Positions 1 to 8,291 of a DNA stretch of 48,959 nt are shown here, one piece after another. Under the pieces are notes generated by a model. It made no database searches. It was not told the DNA's origin and was given only the letters and a program-made list of their open reading frames with translations. The position numbers and the translations under genes were made by a program. Each line of letters starts with the position of its first letter. Within the stretch, counting starts at the first letter, position 1. Source of the DNA: Halobiforma nitratireducens JCM 10879 (GTDB taxonomy: Archaea; Halobacteriota; Halobacteria; Halobacteriales; Natrialbaceae); NCBI RefSeq assembly GCF_000337895.1, contig NZ_AOMA01000077.1:4074-53032 (forward strand), given 5' to 3'.

Positions 1-1
1 C

Positions 2-697
2 CGACTCGAGGAGTCCAACGAGCGCCTCGAGCAGTTCGCGTACGCGGCTTCCCACGACCTGCAGGAGCCGCTGCGGATGGTCTCGAGTTACCTGCAACTC
101 ATCGACCGGCGCTACGGCGACGACCTCGACGAGGACGGCCAGGAGTTCCTCGCGTACGCCGTCGACGGTGCGGAGCGAATGAAAGCGATGATCGAAGGGC
201 TGCTCGAGTACTCGCGGGTGGAAACCCGCGGCGATCCGCTCGAGCCCGTCGATCTGAACGCCGTTCTCGAGGACGTTCGGGACGATCTCACTGTCAGTCT
301 CGCCGAAGAAAACGCGACGGTCGAGGTCGAGGCGCTCCCGACGGTTCGGGGCGATGCCCACCAGTTGCGCCAGGTATTCCAGAATCTCCTCTCGAACGCC
401 GTCGAGTACAGCGGCGACGAGTCCCCCCGGATCGAGGTATCGGCCGAGCGAACCACCGGTCGAACGCGGACGATCGCCGTCCGGGACGAGGGGATCGGCA
501 TCCACCCCGATGATCAGGAACGTATCTTCGAAGTGTTCCAGCGGCTGCAGGCCGCTGGCCAGGGGTCGGGTACCGGAATCGGACTCGCGCTCTGTCGACG
601 GATCGTCGAGCGCCACGACGGCGAGATCGACGTCGAGTCGACGCCCGGGGAAGGGACGACGTTCTACGTGACGTTGCCGGCTGCCTCGGAGAACTGA
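2..697 (+). CDS. Sensor histidine kinase, C-terminal part (5' end outside window)
   Basis: The reading frame is open from the first bases, so the gene begins upstream of the window and only the kinase core is visible. The HisKA dimerisation box reads FAYAASHDLQEPLRMV, with the phospho-accepting His at nt 53-55. It is followed by the HATPase_c N box (QNLLSNAVEYSG, about nt 380), the G1 box (DEGIGI) and the G2 box (GTGIGLALCRRIVERH). All motifs needed for autophosphorylation are present. The protein would phosphorylate a response regulator that is not in this window. Haloarchaeal kinases with this HDLQEPLR box usually carry PAS or GAF sensor domains upstream. The type of sensor cannot be seen here. 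An internal ATG at nt 77 lies after the catalytic His and is not a credible start. Confidence 0.93.
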   Translation, partial: RLEESNERLEQFAYAASHDLQEPLRMVSSYLQLIDRRYGDDLDEDGQEFLAYAVDGAERMKAMIEGLLEYSRVETRGDPLEPVDLNAVLEDVRDDLTVSLAEENATVEVEALPTVRGDAHQLRQVFQNLLSNAVEYSGDESPRIEVSAERTTGRTRTIAVRDEGIGIHPDDQERIFEVFQRLQAAGQGSGTGIGLALCRRIVERHDGEIDVESTPGEGTTFYVTLPAASEN

Positions 698-926
698 CCG
701 CTGTACCGATTTACCGGTGCGACCGCGTCTCGTCGTGCGGTCGCGCCGGAACCGTCTTCCAGCAGCCAGTACGAGTCGCGTCGTTGCCCGCCGGTCCGTC
801 GATCTCGAGCGACGGTCGCGATTCGAGCTGCCGACGGTCGACGACGGCCGACGCCTCACCGGCCACAGGAGGTGTCGGGCCGACCAACAGTTATATATCC
901 GATCCACTACACCTGCCGGCAAGGCG

Positions 927-1385
927 GTGCACGACGTGATCCACGCCATCACCAACCCGGCTTCGGAGCCGAACCGGGGTCGACTCCTGCTCGCTGCATC
1001 GTTCGCTTCCTTCGCGGTCGCGGGTGCCGCGACTGCCAGTACCGACGCGATCGTGCCGACGGTCGGAGCAACGGCTCTCGCCGTCGGCGGCGTCTACTGG
1101 CTGGCGTTGTACGCGAAGCGGGTCACTCGCCGAACCCTCGCCCAGCTATCGCTCGCACTCTGGGTCGGCTTCTTGGGCATCGCGGGTCTCCACGCGGTCG
1201 GTCTCGAGGCCGTCGCGGCGTCGATCCCCGGCCCGACGGCGACGCTCGTCCTCTCGTTGACCGCGATCACCTGGGGGACCTTGCTGACTGCCTGTGGCTC
1301 GACCGCGTTCCTGGCGGCTCGCGAGTACGGTGCGTCCGCCGGCACACAGGTCGAGGCCGAGACGTCCGACTACTCGACACGGTAG
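927..1385 (+). CDS. Small four-helix membrane protein, function unknown
   Basis: This is a protein of about 152 residues with four hydrophobic segments (LLLAASFASFAVAGAATAS, IVPTVGATALAVGGVYWLAL, LAQLSLALWVGFLGIAGLH, ATLVLSLTAITWGTLLTACG) joined by short loops. The reading frame extends further upstream, but that part is Arg-rich and does not look haloarchaeal. A TATA-like element at 891-898 suggests transcription begins near 920, so the GTG at 927 (alternatively 936) is the better start. I do not recognise a family. The last 16 nt overlap the end of the convergent methyltransferase gene. Confidence 0.6.
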   Translation: MHDVIHAITNPASEPNRGRLLLAASFASFAVAGAATASTDAIVPTVGATALAVGGVYWLALYAKRVTRRTLAQLSLALWVGFLGIAGLHAVGLEAVAASIPGPTATLVLSLTAITWGTLLTACGSTAFLAAREYGASAGTQVEAETSDYSTR

Positions 1386-2071
1386 CTGACCGCGATTCCT
1401 TCTCCAAGCGGTAACAGGACGGTTTCGAACTCGGGATCGTCGGTCACTCGCTGCAGGTAGTCGGCGATCCCTCGCGTGTGGTCGTTGACCTCGAGCGTGT
1501 CGGGATCGGTGCCGTCCGCGACGATCTCGCGGAGCTTCTCGAACTCGATGACCCCCGCGGTGACCGCGTTGTCCGCGACGACGATACCCCCTGGCGGGAT
1601 CGAAGCACGGACGGCCTCGAAGGCGTCGGCGTACCGGTGTTTCTGGTGGTCGATCAGGACGACGTCGAACGGCCCGTCGTAGCTCTCGATCGTCTCCATG
1701 GCGTCGCCGAGTTCGTACCGGGCCAGTTCGTCGTACCCCCCCACAGCCATGTACTCGCGGGCCAACTCGAGTTCGTCCTCGTCGACCTCGGTGAGGACGA
1801 TTTCGCCGTCGCCGGGCAGCGCCTCGGCGAACCAGTAGGCGGAGTAACCGTAGCCGGAGCCGAACTCGAAGATCCGCTCGGCGTCGGTCAGCCGTGCCAG
1901 CAGTCGGAGGACGCCACCGACTTCCGGCCCGACGTGTGGGAATCCTTCGCGCTCGGCGAACTCGTCCATTTCGACCAGCGTCTCGTCGGGTTCGGGTCCG
2001 ACGGCCCGGACGAAACGCTCGACCTCTGTCGCGAGTACGTCGACCATACCCGTGGCTACGGGGCCCAGCAC
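1370..2071 (-). CDS. O-methyltransferase, caffeoyl-CoA OMT-like
   Basis: This is a class I SAM-dependent methyltransferase. The SAM-binding glycine motif is EFGSGYGYSAYW (about residues 70-81), followed by an acidic strand end (LTEVDEDEL). The segment VVLIDHQKHRYADAFEAV has the Asp/Lys pattern of metal-dependent catechol and caffeoyl-CoA O-methyltransferases, and VVADNAV follows. The length (225-233 aa) is normal for the family. The first ATG is at 2071. A second in-frame ATG at 2047 (MVDVLATEVERF) is an equally plausible start, because the eight extra residues look non-conserved. The substrate cannot be inferred. The gene stands alone and converges on the membrane-protein gene before it. Confidence 0.85.
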   Translation of the reverse strand: MLGPVATGMVDVLATEVERFVRAVGPEPDETLVEMDEFAEREGFPHVGPEVGGVLRLLARLTDAERIFEFGSGYGYSAYWFAEALPGDGEIVLTEVDEDELELAREYMAVGGYDELARYELGDAMETIESYDGPFDVVLIDHQKHRYADAFEAVRASIPPGGIVVADNAVTAGVIEFEKLREIVADGTDPDTLEVNDHTRGIADYLQRVTDDPEFETVLLPLGEGIAVSYRVE

Positions 2072-2165
2072 ATCAACTTCTGGGACGCCGAGTTACGTTG
2101 CCGGCGTCTCTCCACATGCTGACGATCGCTCCGCCGAAACGTGACACGAGTCGCTGCGGAGGGAG

Positions 2166-3482
2166 TTACGTCGCGGCGAGGCGTGCGATCCCTTCGGCGA
2201 GTACGCGGGCTCCCGTCGCGCAGTCCTCCCAGTCCGTCCACTCGAGCGGCGTGTGTGAGAGTCCATCCTCCGACGGGACAAAGAGCATACCTGCGTCGGT
2301 GACCCGCGAGACGGTCATCGCGTCGTGGGCCGCACCGGAGTGCAGCGAAACCGACTCGACGCCGGCCGCGTCGGCTCCCGACACGAGCGCGTCCCGGCAG
2401 CGGTCGCTCATCGGTGCTGGATCGACCTCGAGTTCGACGTCGAACTCGGTTTCGACGCCGCGGTCGCTCTCGAGGCGGGTCAGACAGCGACGGGTCCGCT
2501 CGAGAAGCGCGCCCATCGTCTCGGCGTCGATGTCCCGGAGGTCGACCCCGAGTTCGACCGCGCCGGGGACGACGTTGGTCGCGTTCGGCGCGACGTGGTT
2601 CTTGCCGACGGTCGCGACGGCGGTGCCGGGTTCGCCCGCGTCCGCTCCGTCGATCGCGAACTCCCGGCCTGCCCGCTCTACGTCGAGCACGAATTCGCTC
2701 GCTGCGGCGAGCGCGTCGGTCCGGTCGCCCATCGCCGTCGTTCCGGCGTGGTCGGCCTCGCCGACGAACCGCGCTTCCGCGTGGACGATCCCCGTGATCG
2801 TCGAGACGACGCCAACTGGGACCCCACGCTCCTCGAGGCGCGTGTCCTGCTCGACGTGGAGTTCGAGGAACGAGTCCCACTCGCTGGCGTCGACGCTCCC
2901 GTCGCCGCGGTAGCCGATCCCCTCGAGAACGGTCTCCAGTGTCGTCCCCTCGTCGTCGGTCGCCGCGAGCGCGTCAGCGATGCTGTACTGGCCCGCCGCG
3001 ACGGACGACCCCAACAGACCGCCGCCGAACCGTGTCCCCTCCTCCTCGGTGAAGGAGACGACCGCGACCGGCCGTCTCGGCTCGCAGCCGCTTTCCTGCA
3101 GGGCACGGACGGCTTCGAGCGCAGCGTAGACGCCGAGAGGGCCGTCGAAGATGCCACCCTCGGGTACCGAATCGAGGTGGCTCCCGGCTGCGACCGGCGA
3201 CGCGTCCGGGTTGGCCGAATCGGGCGTCCAGGTGCCGACGACGTTCCCGACGGCGTCGACCGAGACGGCGAGTCCCGCGTCCTCGAGTCGGTCGACGAGG
3301 CGGTCGCGCGCTCGTCGGTTCGCCTCCGTCCCGGTGAGGACCGTTCGGCCCCGCCCCTCGTCGGCGTCGACCGCGCCGAACGCGGCGTTTTCCTCGATAT
3401 CCGTCCGGAGTCGATCCCGGTCGACGACGATCGGTTCGTCCGCGGCTCCGTTCCCGCCTCCGTTCGGCTCCTGCCTGCTCAT
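2166..3482 (-). CDS. M20-family Zn amidohydrolase (N-carbamoyl-amino-acid hydrolase / allantoate amidohydrolase type)
   Basis: The protein has 438 residues. Metal-binding and catalytic motifs are seen in order: GSHLDSVPEGGIFDGPLGV (His and Asp ligands), FTEEEGTRFGG (the Glu-Glu pair), ELHVEQ, and near the C-terminus LHSGAAHDAM (a further His). The segment HAEARFVGEADHAGTTAMG matches the dimerisation lid of this subfamily. Such enzymes cleave N-carbamoyl-amino acids, ureidoglycolate precursors or related amides. No purine or pyrimidine catabolic neighbours are present to choose between these. The start at 3482 (MSRQEPNGGG) is preferred over an upstream ATG because the added 32 residues are not acidic. 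The gene is divergent from the dUTPase-like gene, with a 131-nt shared promoter region. Confidence 0.85.
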   Translation of the reverse strand: MSRQEPNGGGNGAADEPIVVDRDRLRTDIEENAAFGAVDADEGRGRTVLTGTEANRRARDRLVDRLEDAGLAVSVDAVGNVVGTWTPDSANPDASPVAAGSHLDSVPEGGIFDGPLGVYAALEAVRALQESGCEPRRPVAVVSFTEEEGTRFGGGLLGSSVAAGQYSIADALAATDDEGTTLETVLEGIGYRGDGSVDASEWDSFLELHVEQDTRLEERGVPVGVVSTITGIVHAEARFVGEADHAGTTAMGDRTDALAAASEFVLDVERAGREFAIDGADAGEPGTAVATVGKNHVAPNATNVVPGAVELGVDLRDIDAETMGALLERTRRCLTRLESDRGVETEFDVELEVDPAPMSDRCRDALVSGADAAGVESVSLHSGAAHDAMTVSRVTDAGMLFVPSEDGLSHTPLEWTDWEDCATGARVLAEGIARLAAT

Positions 3483-3613
3483 ACGCCCGCTTTTCGGATT
3501 CCCGTGGGATACCGTTTCGTCTCGCGGCAGGGCACTCCAGGGCAGGATCGGTGTCGCGAAGGCGACCGCGGACGGCACGTTTTTTGGCCCTTCGTGCCGT
3601 CAGCATCGATCGA

Positions 3614-4099
3614 ATGTCCGCCGAACACGAACACGAACACCCGCTCGTCGACGTCGTCGACAATCTGGTGTACGAACCCGCACAGGTTCACGAGCACGGG
3701 ATCGATCTGACCGCGAGTGCAATCTACCGCGTCGCCGGCCCCGGTCGGATCGACTTCGGCGGCGACGAACTCGAGGACGCCGACCTCGAGCCCGTCGACA
3801 CGGAGCTTCGGGAGCCGGACGACGAGTACGGCTGGTGGAACCTCGAGGGCGGCCAGTACATCGTCCAGCACAACGAGTTCCTGACCGATCCCGAGGAGCC
3901 GCTGTGGCTGCAACCACGCAACGACGTGCTCGCGCGAGGAGGCTCGCATCCGTCGATGCAGGTGGTGTCACACCTGCCGCTGATCCCGCTGACGGTCGCC
4001 GACGGCGGGCTCCGGCTCAAGGAGAACGCGCGGATTTCGACGCTGCTCCCGGCCGACGGTCGGAACGGCTCGGCTGGCGTCGACCTCGAGAACGGTTGA
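3614..4099 (+). CDS. dUTPase / dCTP deaminase-fold protein
   Basis: The protein has 161 residues. The middle contains the beta-rich pattern of trimeric dUTPases and dCTP deaminases: GGQYIVQHNEFLTDPEE, then LQPRNDVLARGGSHPSMQ (the P-R-x-x-L-x-R-G core of the nucleotide site, here with Asn-Asp in place of Ser-Ser) and a C-terminal strand LRLKENARISTL. The likely role is hydrolysis of dUTP or a related deoxynucleotide to keep uracil out of DNA. The changed Ser positions leave the exact substrate open. A run TTTTTTGG at about 3580-3587, some 27 nt before the ATG at 3614, is a good haloarchaeal promoter and favours this start over an upstream in-frame ATG at 3551. Confidence 0.75.
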   Translation: MSAEHEHEHPLVDVVDNLVYEPAQVHEHGIDLTASAIYRVAGPGRIDFGGDELEDADLEPVDTELREPDDEYGWWNLEGGQYIVQHNEFLTDPEEPLWLQPRNDVLARGGSHPSMQVVSHLPLIPLTVADGGLRLKENARISTLLPADGRNGSAGVDLENG

Positions 4100-4213
4100 T
4101 ACCCTCACCGTTTCAGCTCGGTCTTCCCCTCGCTTACGGGTTACGGGAGTCAATGATCGCCGATCGACAGAACTGGATCGCCGATCGGCGGTACACAGTT
4201 ACAGCAATCCGTC

Positions 4214-4654
4214 TCAGAGCGTGCCGAACACGAGCAGCCCTACGACCGACACGACCGTGGCGGCGTTGTACCACGGTTGGCTCCGCTCGGCCGCACGCCG
4301 GGCGTCGCCGACCGCGACCGTCTTCGCGAGCCGGTTCGTGCCGGCAGTCAGAAGCACTGCGAGGAGCACCCAGACGAGGATCGATGCCAGCGTCAGCCAG
4401 CCCGACGGTGTCGTCGCCAGCGCGGTGAGGGTGTACTCGAGGGAGGTAAAGTAGACCCCGGTCAACAGAATCGCGACGCCGGAGACGGCAGTCACGAGCG
4501 CGAACCGCTTCCCGATCGCACGGACGGCGTCGACGGAGAGTCGTCCTCGCCGAGCGGCCGGCAGGACGACCAACGCCATCGTCACCGTCGCACCGACGAG
4601 TATCACGACCGCCAGCAGGTGCCCGGCGATCGCGAGGGTTTCGAGGAACGTCAT
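4214..4654 (-). CDS. CopD-like four-helix membrane protein
   Basis: The protein has 146 residues and four transmembrane helices: residues about 5-30 (LAIAGHLLAVVILVGATVTM), 50-70 (FALVTAVSGVAILLTGVYF), 84-105 (WLTLASILVWVLLAVLLTAG) and 128-146. The early His in the first helix, followed by a small-residue face (HLLAVVILVGATV), resembles the CopD / DUF2269-type haem or copper membrane domain, although no function can be proven. The TATA-like stretch at 4677-4689 lies about 25 nt upstream of the ATG at 4654 on the minus strand and supports the start. There are no operon partners. Confidence 0.75.
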   Translation of the reverse strand: MTFLETLAIAGHLLAVVILVGATVTMALVVLPAARRGRLSVDAVRAIGKRFALVTAVSGVAILLTGVYFTSLEYTLTALATTPSGWLTLASILVWVLLAVLLTAGTNRLAKTVAVGDARRAAERSQPWYNAATVVSVVGLLVFGTL

Positions 4655-4983
4655 ACCGTGTGGTAGGAGACCGGCGCAAAATATGTTTTCACGCCGCGTA
4701 CTGATCTCCGACCGAGCGGATCGTCGTCACTCCAATCGCCGGCGATGTGGTCGAGTTGATAGGGAGTGTTGTATCGATCTCCCGGTGTGACTGCTTCGGA
4801 TCGCGGGTCCACCGGAAACGGGGAGTGAACCGTATGTAGGGACGTGCTGTCGGTCGTGTTCCCCGTCGGGGCCGGGTGAGTCGGATGAGTCGAGGTGTCG
4901 GAACGATACTCGCGTCACGGTCGGGTGACGGAATACTGCACCGAGGTGAATACTTAACCCGATCGCTGCGGCTACGTGTTAGT
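4655..4983. other. Intergenic region between divergent genes
   Basis: These 329 bases hold the minus-strand promoter of the CopD-like gene (4677-4689) at one end and the TATA-like TACTTAAC (4951-4958) of the UspA gene at the other. I see no coding sequence with haloarchaeal composition and no RNA gene between them. Confidence 0.6.
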
Positions 4984-5448
4984 ATGGCAATCGATACCGT
5001 CTTGCTGGCGGTCGGACCGATGGACACGGTTCGCGCCGAGGACCTGGCCGAAACCGTCCTCGAGATCGCCGAACCGCTCGAGGCGACGGTCGTTATCGGA
5101 CACGCGTTTACCGAGACGGAGTACGAGGAGTTCCGGGAGGACCTCGGACTCGAGGCTCGCGTCGAGGACGTCGATCCCGACGCGGTCGCGACCCGTCGCG
5201 CGCCGGTCGGTGATCTCGAGGAGCGACTCACCGAAGCGGGCGTCGACTGCGAGATCCGCGGCGCGATCGGGGATGTCGGCGACGAGGTGGTCGACCTGGC
5301 GCGGTCGGTAGACGCGGATCGGATCGTCGTCGGCGGTCGTCGTCGATCACCAGCCGAAAAGGCAGTGCTCGGATCGGTGTCACAGGATATTATCCTGCAG
5401 GCACCCTGTCCGGTGACCTACTTCCGGGACGTGAACGTACTGGACTAG
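4984..5448 (+). CDS. Universal stress protein (UspA), single domain
   Basis: The protein has 154 residues and an alpha/beta UspA fold. It starts MAIDTVLLAVGPMD and ends with the ATP-binding loop pattern GGRRRSPAEKAVLGSVSQDI, equivalent to the G-2x-G-9x-G-[ST] signature. It is probably a cytosolic ATP-binding stress protein. The start at 4984 is supported by a TATA-like element at 4951-4958 and by the family's usual start just before the first beta strand. The in-frame upstream extension is not conserved in character. A two-domain homologue lies at 46883-47776. Confidence 0.88.
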   Translation: MAIDTVLLAVGPMDTVRAEDLAETVLEIAEPLEATVVIGHAFTETEYEEFREDLGLEARVEDVDPDAVATRRAPVGDLEERLTEAGVDCEIRGAIGDVGDEVVDLARSVDADRIVVGGRRRSPAEKAVLGSVSQDIILQAPCPVTYFRDVNVLD

Positions 5449-5634
5449 GGCTGCTCGGTTCAGTCCGTTCTCCCGCCCGAGTCCGCCGATCGACGAGCGG
5501 CATCCGAATAGCCGTCGGACCCAGTCGGCGACAGCCCCGCCGACGGCTCGACCGGCCGTCCGGTACAGAATGCTACTCGTCTCCGAGTCGTAATCTGGGT
5601 AGTTAAGTACGGCGACGGTCGTTCCTAGGACAGG

Positions 5635-6612
5635 ATGGTCTACTACGCCGGCGTCGACCTCGGCGCGACGAACCTGCGGGCTGCCGTCGCCGACGACGAC
5701 GGGACCACGATCGGCGTCAGCCGGAACGCGACGCCGCGAGGCCCGACGGGCATCGACGTGACGGAAGGCGTCCTGCGAACGCTCCGGGAAGCCTGTGGCG
5801 ATGCGGGGATCGAGCCCGAATCGATCGACGCTGCGGGTATCGGCTCGATCGGCCCGTTCGATCTCGCCGAAGGAGCGGTGATCGATCCGGCCAACCTGCC
5901 GGACTCGATCGACCGCATTCCGTTGACGGGACCGATCGAGAAACTGATCGACAGCGAGGAGGTACACCTCCACAACGACACGACCGCGGGCGTCATCGGC
6001 GAGCGGTTCCACGCCGATCGCAACCCCGCCGATATGGTCTACATCACGATTTCCTCGGGGATCGGTGCCGGCGTCTGTTGTGACGGTGAGATTCTCGACG
6101 GCTGGGACGGCAACGCCGGCGAGGTCGGCCACACCGTCGTCGATCCACGCGGCCGGCTGACCTGTGGCTGCGGCCACGACGGTCACTGGGAGGCCTACTG
6201 TTCCGGGAACGCCATCCCGGATTTCGTCCGTCTGCTCGCCGAGGACGACCCGACGATCGACACCGACCTCCCGCTCGAGGACCCCGACTTCACGGCGAAA
6301 GACGTCTTCGAGTTCGCCGGAGAGGACGAACTGGCCGACTACGCGATCGATCAACTGGCCCACTGGAACGCGATCGGGGTCAGCAACGTGATCCACTCGT
6401 TCGCGCCGATCGTCGTCTCTTTTGGCGGCGCAGTCGCGTTGCACAACGAGGACCTGGTCGTCGACCGCATCCGCCAACGGGTCTCGGAGATGGTGATGGC
6501 CAACGTCCCGGAAATCCGCGTGACCGACCACGGCGACGACGTCGTCCTCGAGGGTGCCCTTGCGAGCGCGATGACCGAGGGGACCGGCGATCGAAGCCGC
6601 TTCAAGCGGTAG
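5635..6612 (+). CDS. ROK-family sugar kinase (glucokinase-like)
   Basis: The protein has 325 residues. It shows the N-terminal phosphate loop YAGVDLGATNLRAAV, the catalytic Asp region HLHNDTTAGVIGE, the ROK signature (ISSGIGAGV followed by GWDGNAGEVGH) and a zinc-type motif CGCGHDGHWEAYCSG. In bacterial ROK kinases the third zinc Cys is in CxCGxxGCxE. Here that position is His followed by Trp, which I believe is common in archaeal ROK glucokinases. The likely reaction is ATP-dependent phosphorylation of glucose or a related hexose in the cytosol. The TATA-like TTAAGTAC at 5603-5610 supports the ATG at 5635. It may cover the hexokinase step if the ADP-glucokinase at 47.8-48.9 kb is dead. Confidence 0.88.
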   Translation: MVYYAGVDLGATNLRAAVADDDGTTIGVSRNATPRGPTGIDVTEGVLRTLREACGDAGIEPESIDAAGIGSIGPFDLAEGAVIDPANLPDSIDRIPLTGPIEKLIDSEEVHLHNDTTAGVIGERFHADRNPADMVYITISSGIGAGVCCDGEILDGWDGNAGEVGHTVVDPRGRLTCGCGHDGHWEAYCSGNAIPDFVRLLAEDDPTIDTDLPLEDPDFTAKDVFEFAGEDELADYAIDQLAHWNAIGVSNVIHSFAPIVVSFGGAVALHNEDLVVDRIRQRVSEMVMANVPEIRVTDHGDDVVLEGALASAMTEGTGDRSRFKR

Positions 6613-6675
6613 GGGCCGACTCAGCGGCTGTGTTACACCCGGTGCTATTTTGGCGTCGACCACGTGAGAAGATGT

Positions 6676-8190
6676 ATGCAGCGGCGAACGGTGCTCCGGC
6701 GAAGCGGTGCTTCCCTCTTTGCCCTCCCCGCGCTCGGTTCGCGGTCGATCGACGCCGCGTCCGGGACGGCCGCGAGTTCAGGTTCGCTCGAGACTGCTGA
6801 CAGCGGCTACGAACCCCTCGGCCAGGTCGCCATCGAGGGTGCCGCCGAGGCGGTGGTCGGCGACGACGGTGAGATCGTCTATCTCGCGACGACGACCGGG
6901 TTCGCGATCGTCGACGTGAGCGATCCCGGGGACCCCGAACTGCTCTTTCAGGAGGACAGTATCGCCGTCGACGGCGACCCCTTACTCGAGGTGCTCGACG
7001 TCAAAGTCGACGGCGATCGGCTCGTGGTTCCGGGGCCGGCGAACCGTACCTCGGCCTCGGGTCGACTCTTTCACGGATTCTGCTGTTACGACGTGTCGGA
7101 GCCGGCGGAGCCGGCGCTCGTCGGCCAGCCGTACGAAACCGGGTTCCACATCCACAACTGCTATCTCGACGGCGAGACGCTCTACGTCGTCGCGAACGAC
7201 CCCGCCGAGAATCCGCTTGTCGTGTACGACGTCGGAGCCGAGATCGAGGAGATCGGCCGCTGGTCGTTGCTCGAGCGCGAACCCGACTGGGGCGACGTCT
7301 ACTGGCTCGCCCGCTATCTCCACGACGTCTACGTCCACGACGATATCGCCTACCTCGCCCACTGGAACGCCGGCACGTACCTGCTAGACGTCGCCGACCC
7401 GTCCGAACCCGAGTACCTCTCGCACGTCGCCGAAACCTCCCTCGAGGAGCAACTCGCAGTCGACGACGGGAGCGAGACCCAGCAGGGGTTGCCCGGAAAC
7501 GACCACTATTCGGCGGTCGACGAGACCGGTGACCTGCTGGCGGTGGGGCGGGAGGCCTGGGCGACTGGCGGCGACGAGCCGGACGGGCCGGGTGGGATCG
7601 ACCTCTACGATGTCTCCGAGCCGGAAGCGCCGGTCGAACGGGGTTCGATCGCGGCTCCCGAGGCCGTCGACGAGAGCTACGGGGCCGGGTTGTGGACGAC
7701 GGCGCACAACTTCGAGCTTCGTGACGGTCGGCTCTACGCGTCCTGGTATCGCGGTGGCGTCTCGATCCACGACGTGACTGATCCCGACGAGCCGGAGGCG
7801 GTCGCGTCCTGGCGTGACCCCCACGAAGCCGGCTTCTGGACCGCTCGGGTCGCCGAACCGGGCGAGACGTTCGTCGCCAGCAGCACGCCCGCGATTCCGA
7901 ACTCGCCGACCGAGGGGGCCCTCTACACGTTCCCGATCGAAGCCGGCGAGCAGGTCGATCCCCCGTCGTTGACCGATCCGGACGCGTTCGACCTCGAGCC
8001 GGAGCGCCGGACGGAAGACGACGAGGACGCCGGGGAGGAAACAGCACAATCAGAGCCGACGGCCGAAACGAGCCAGGAAGACGACGAGACCGAAGACGAC
8101 GACTCGCGGCTCGGGTTCACCGCCGGCGCGGTCGGCGTCGCCAGCGGTGCAGTTGCACTCGAGGTGTTGCGGCGGCGAAACCGGCAGTGA
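6676..8190 (+). CDS. Secreted, membrane-anchored LVIVD-repeat beta-propeller
   Basis: The protein has about 504 residues. The N-terminus MQRRTVLRRSGASLFALPAL looks like a Tat signal. About six repeats follow, each ending in a -V-x-D-V-S/A-D/E-P-x-x-P- strand (for example GFAIVDVSDPGDPELL, GTYLLDVADPSEPEYL, GVSIHDVTDPDEPEAV). This is the hallmark of LVIVD beta-propeller proteins. The C-terminus has an acidic Glu/Asp/Thr-rich linker and one hydrophobic helix (LGFTAGAVGVASGAVALEVL) ending in RRRNRQ, so the propeller should sit outside the membrane. A GTG at 6664 would add four residues. The ATG at 6676 is preferred because it places the twin-Arg properly and lies about 23-31 nt after a TATA-like element (6645-6653). 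The ligand is unknown. Confidence 0.82.
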   Translation: MQRRTVLRRSGASLFALPALGSRSIDAASGTAASSGSLETADSGYEPLGQVAIEGAAEAVVGDDGEIVYLATTTGFAIVDVSDPGDPELLFQEDSIAVDGDPLLEVLDVKVDGDRLVVPGPANRTSASGRLFHGFCCYDVSEPAEPALVGQPYETGFHIHNCYLDGETLYVVANDPAENPLVVYDVGAEIEEIGRWSLLEREPDWGDVYWLARYLHDVYVHDDIAYLAHWNAGTYLLDVADPSEPEYLSHVAETSLEEQLAVDDGSETQQGLPGNDHYSAVDETGDLLAVGREAWATGGDEPDGPGGIDLYDVSEPEAPVERGSIAAPEAVDESYGAGLWTTAHNFELRDGRLYASWYRGGVSIHDVTDPDEPEAVASWRDPHEAGFWTARVAEPGETFVASSTPAIPNSPTEGALYTFPIEAGEQVDPPSLTDPDAFDLEPERRTEDDEDAGEETAQSEPTAETSQEDDETEDDDSRLGFTAGAVGVASGAVALEVLRRRNRQ

Positions 8191-8291
8191 GTGGAGCGCC
8201 CGTGGTCGGAGAGACGACTGCCGTGATCGAGCGCGATCGGGGCGAACAATGATGTGGGACGGCTCCCCAGTGGACCTCACGGCCGAACGCC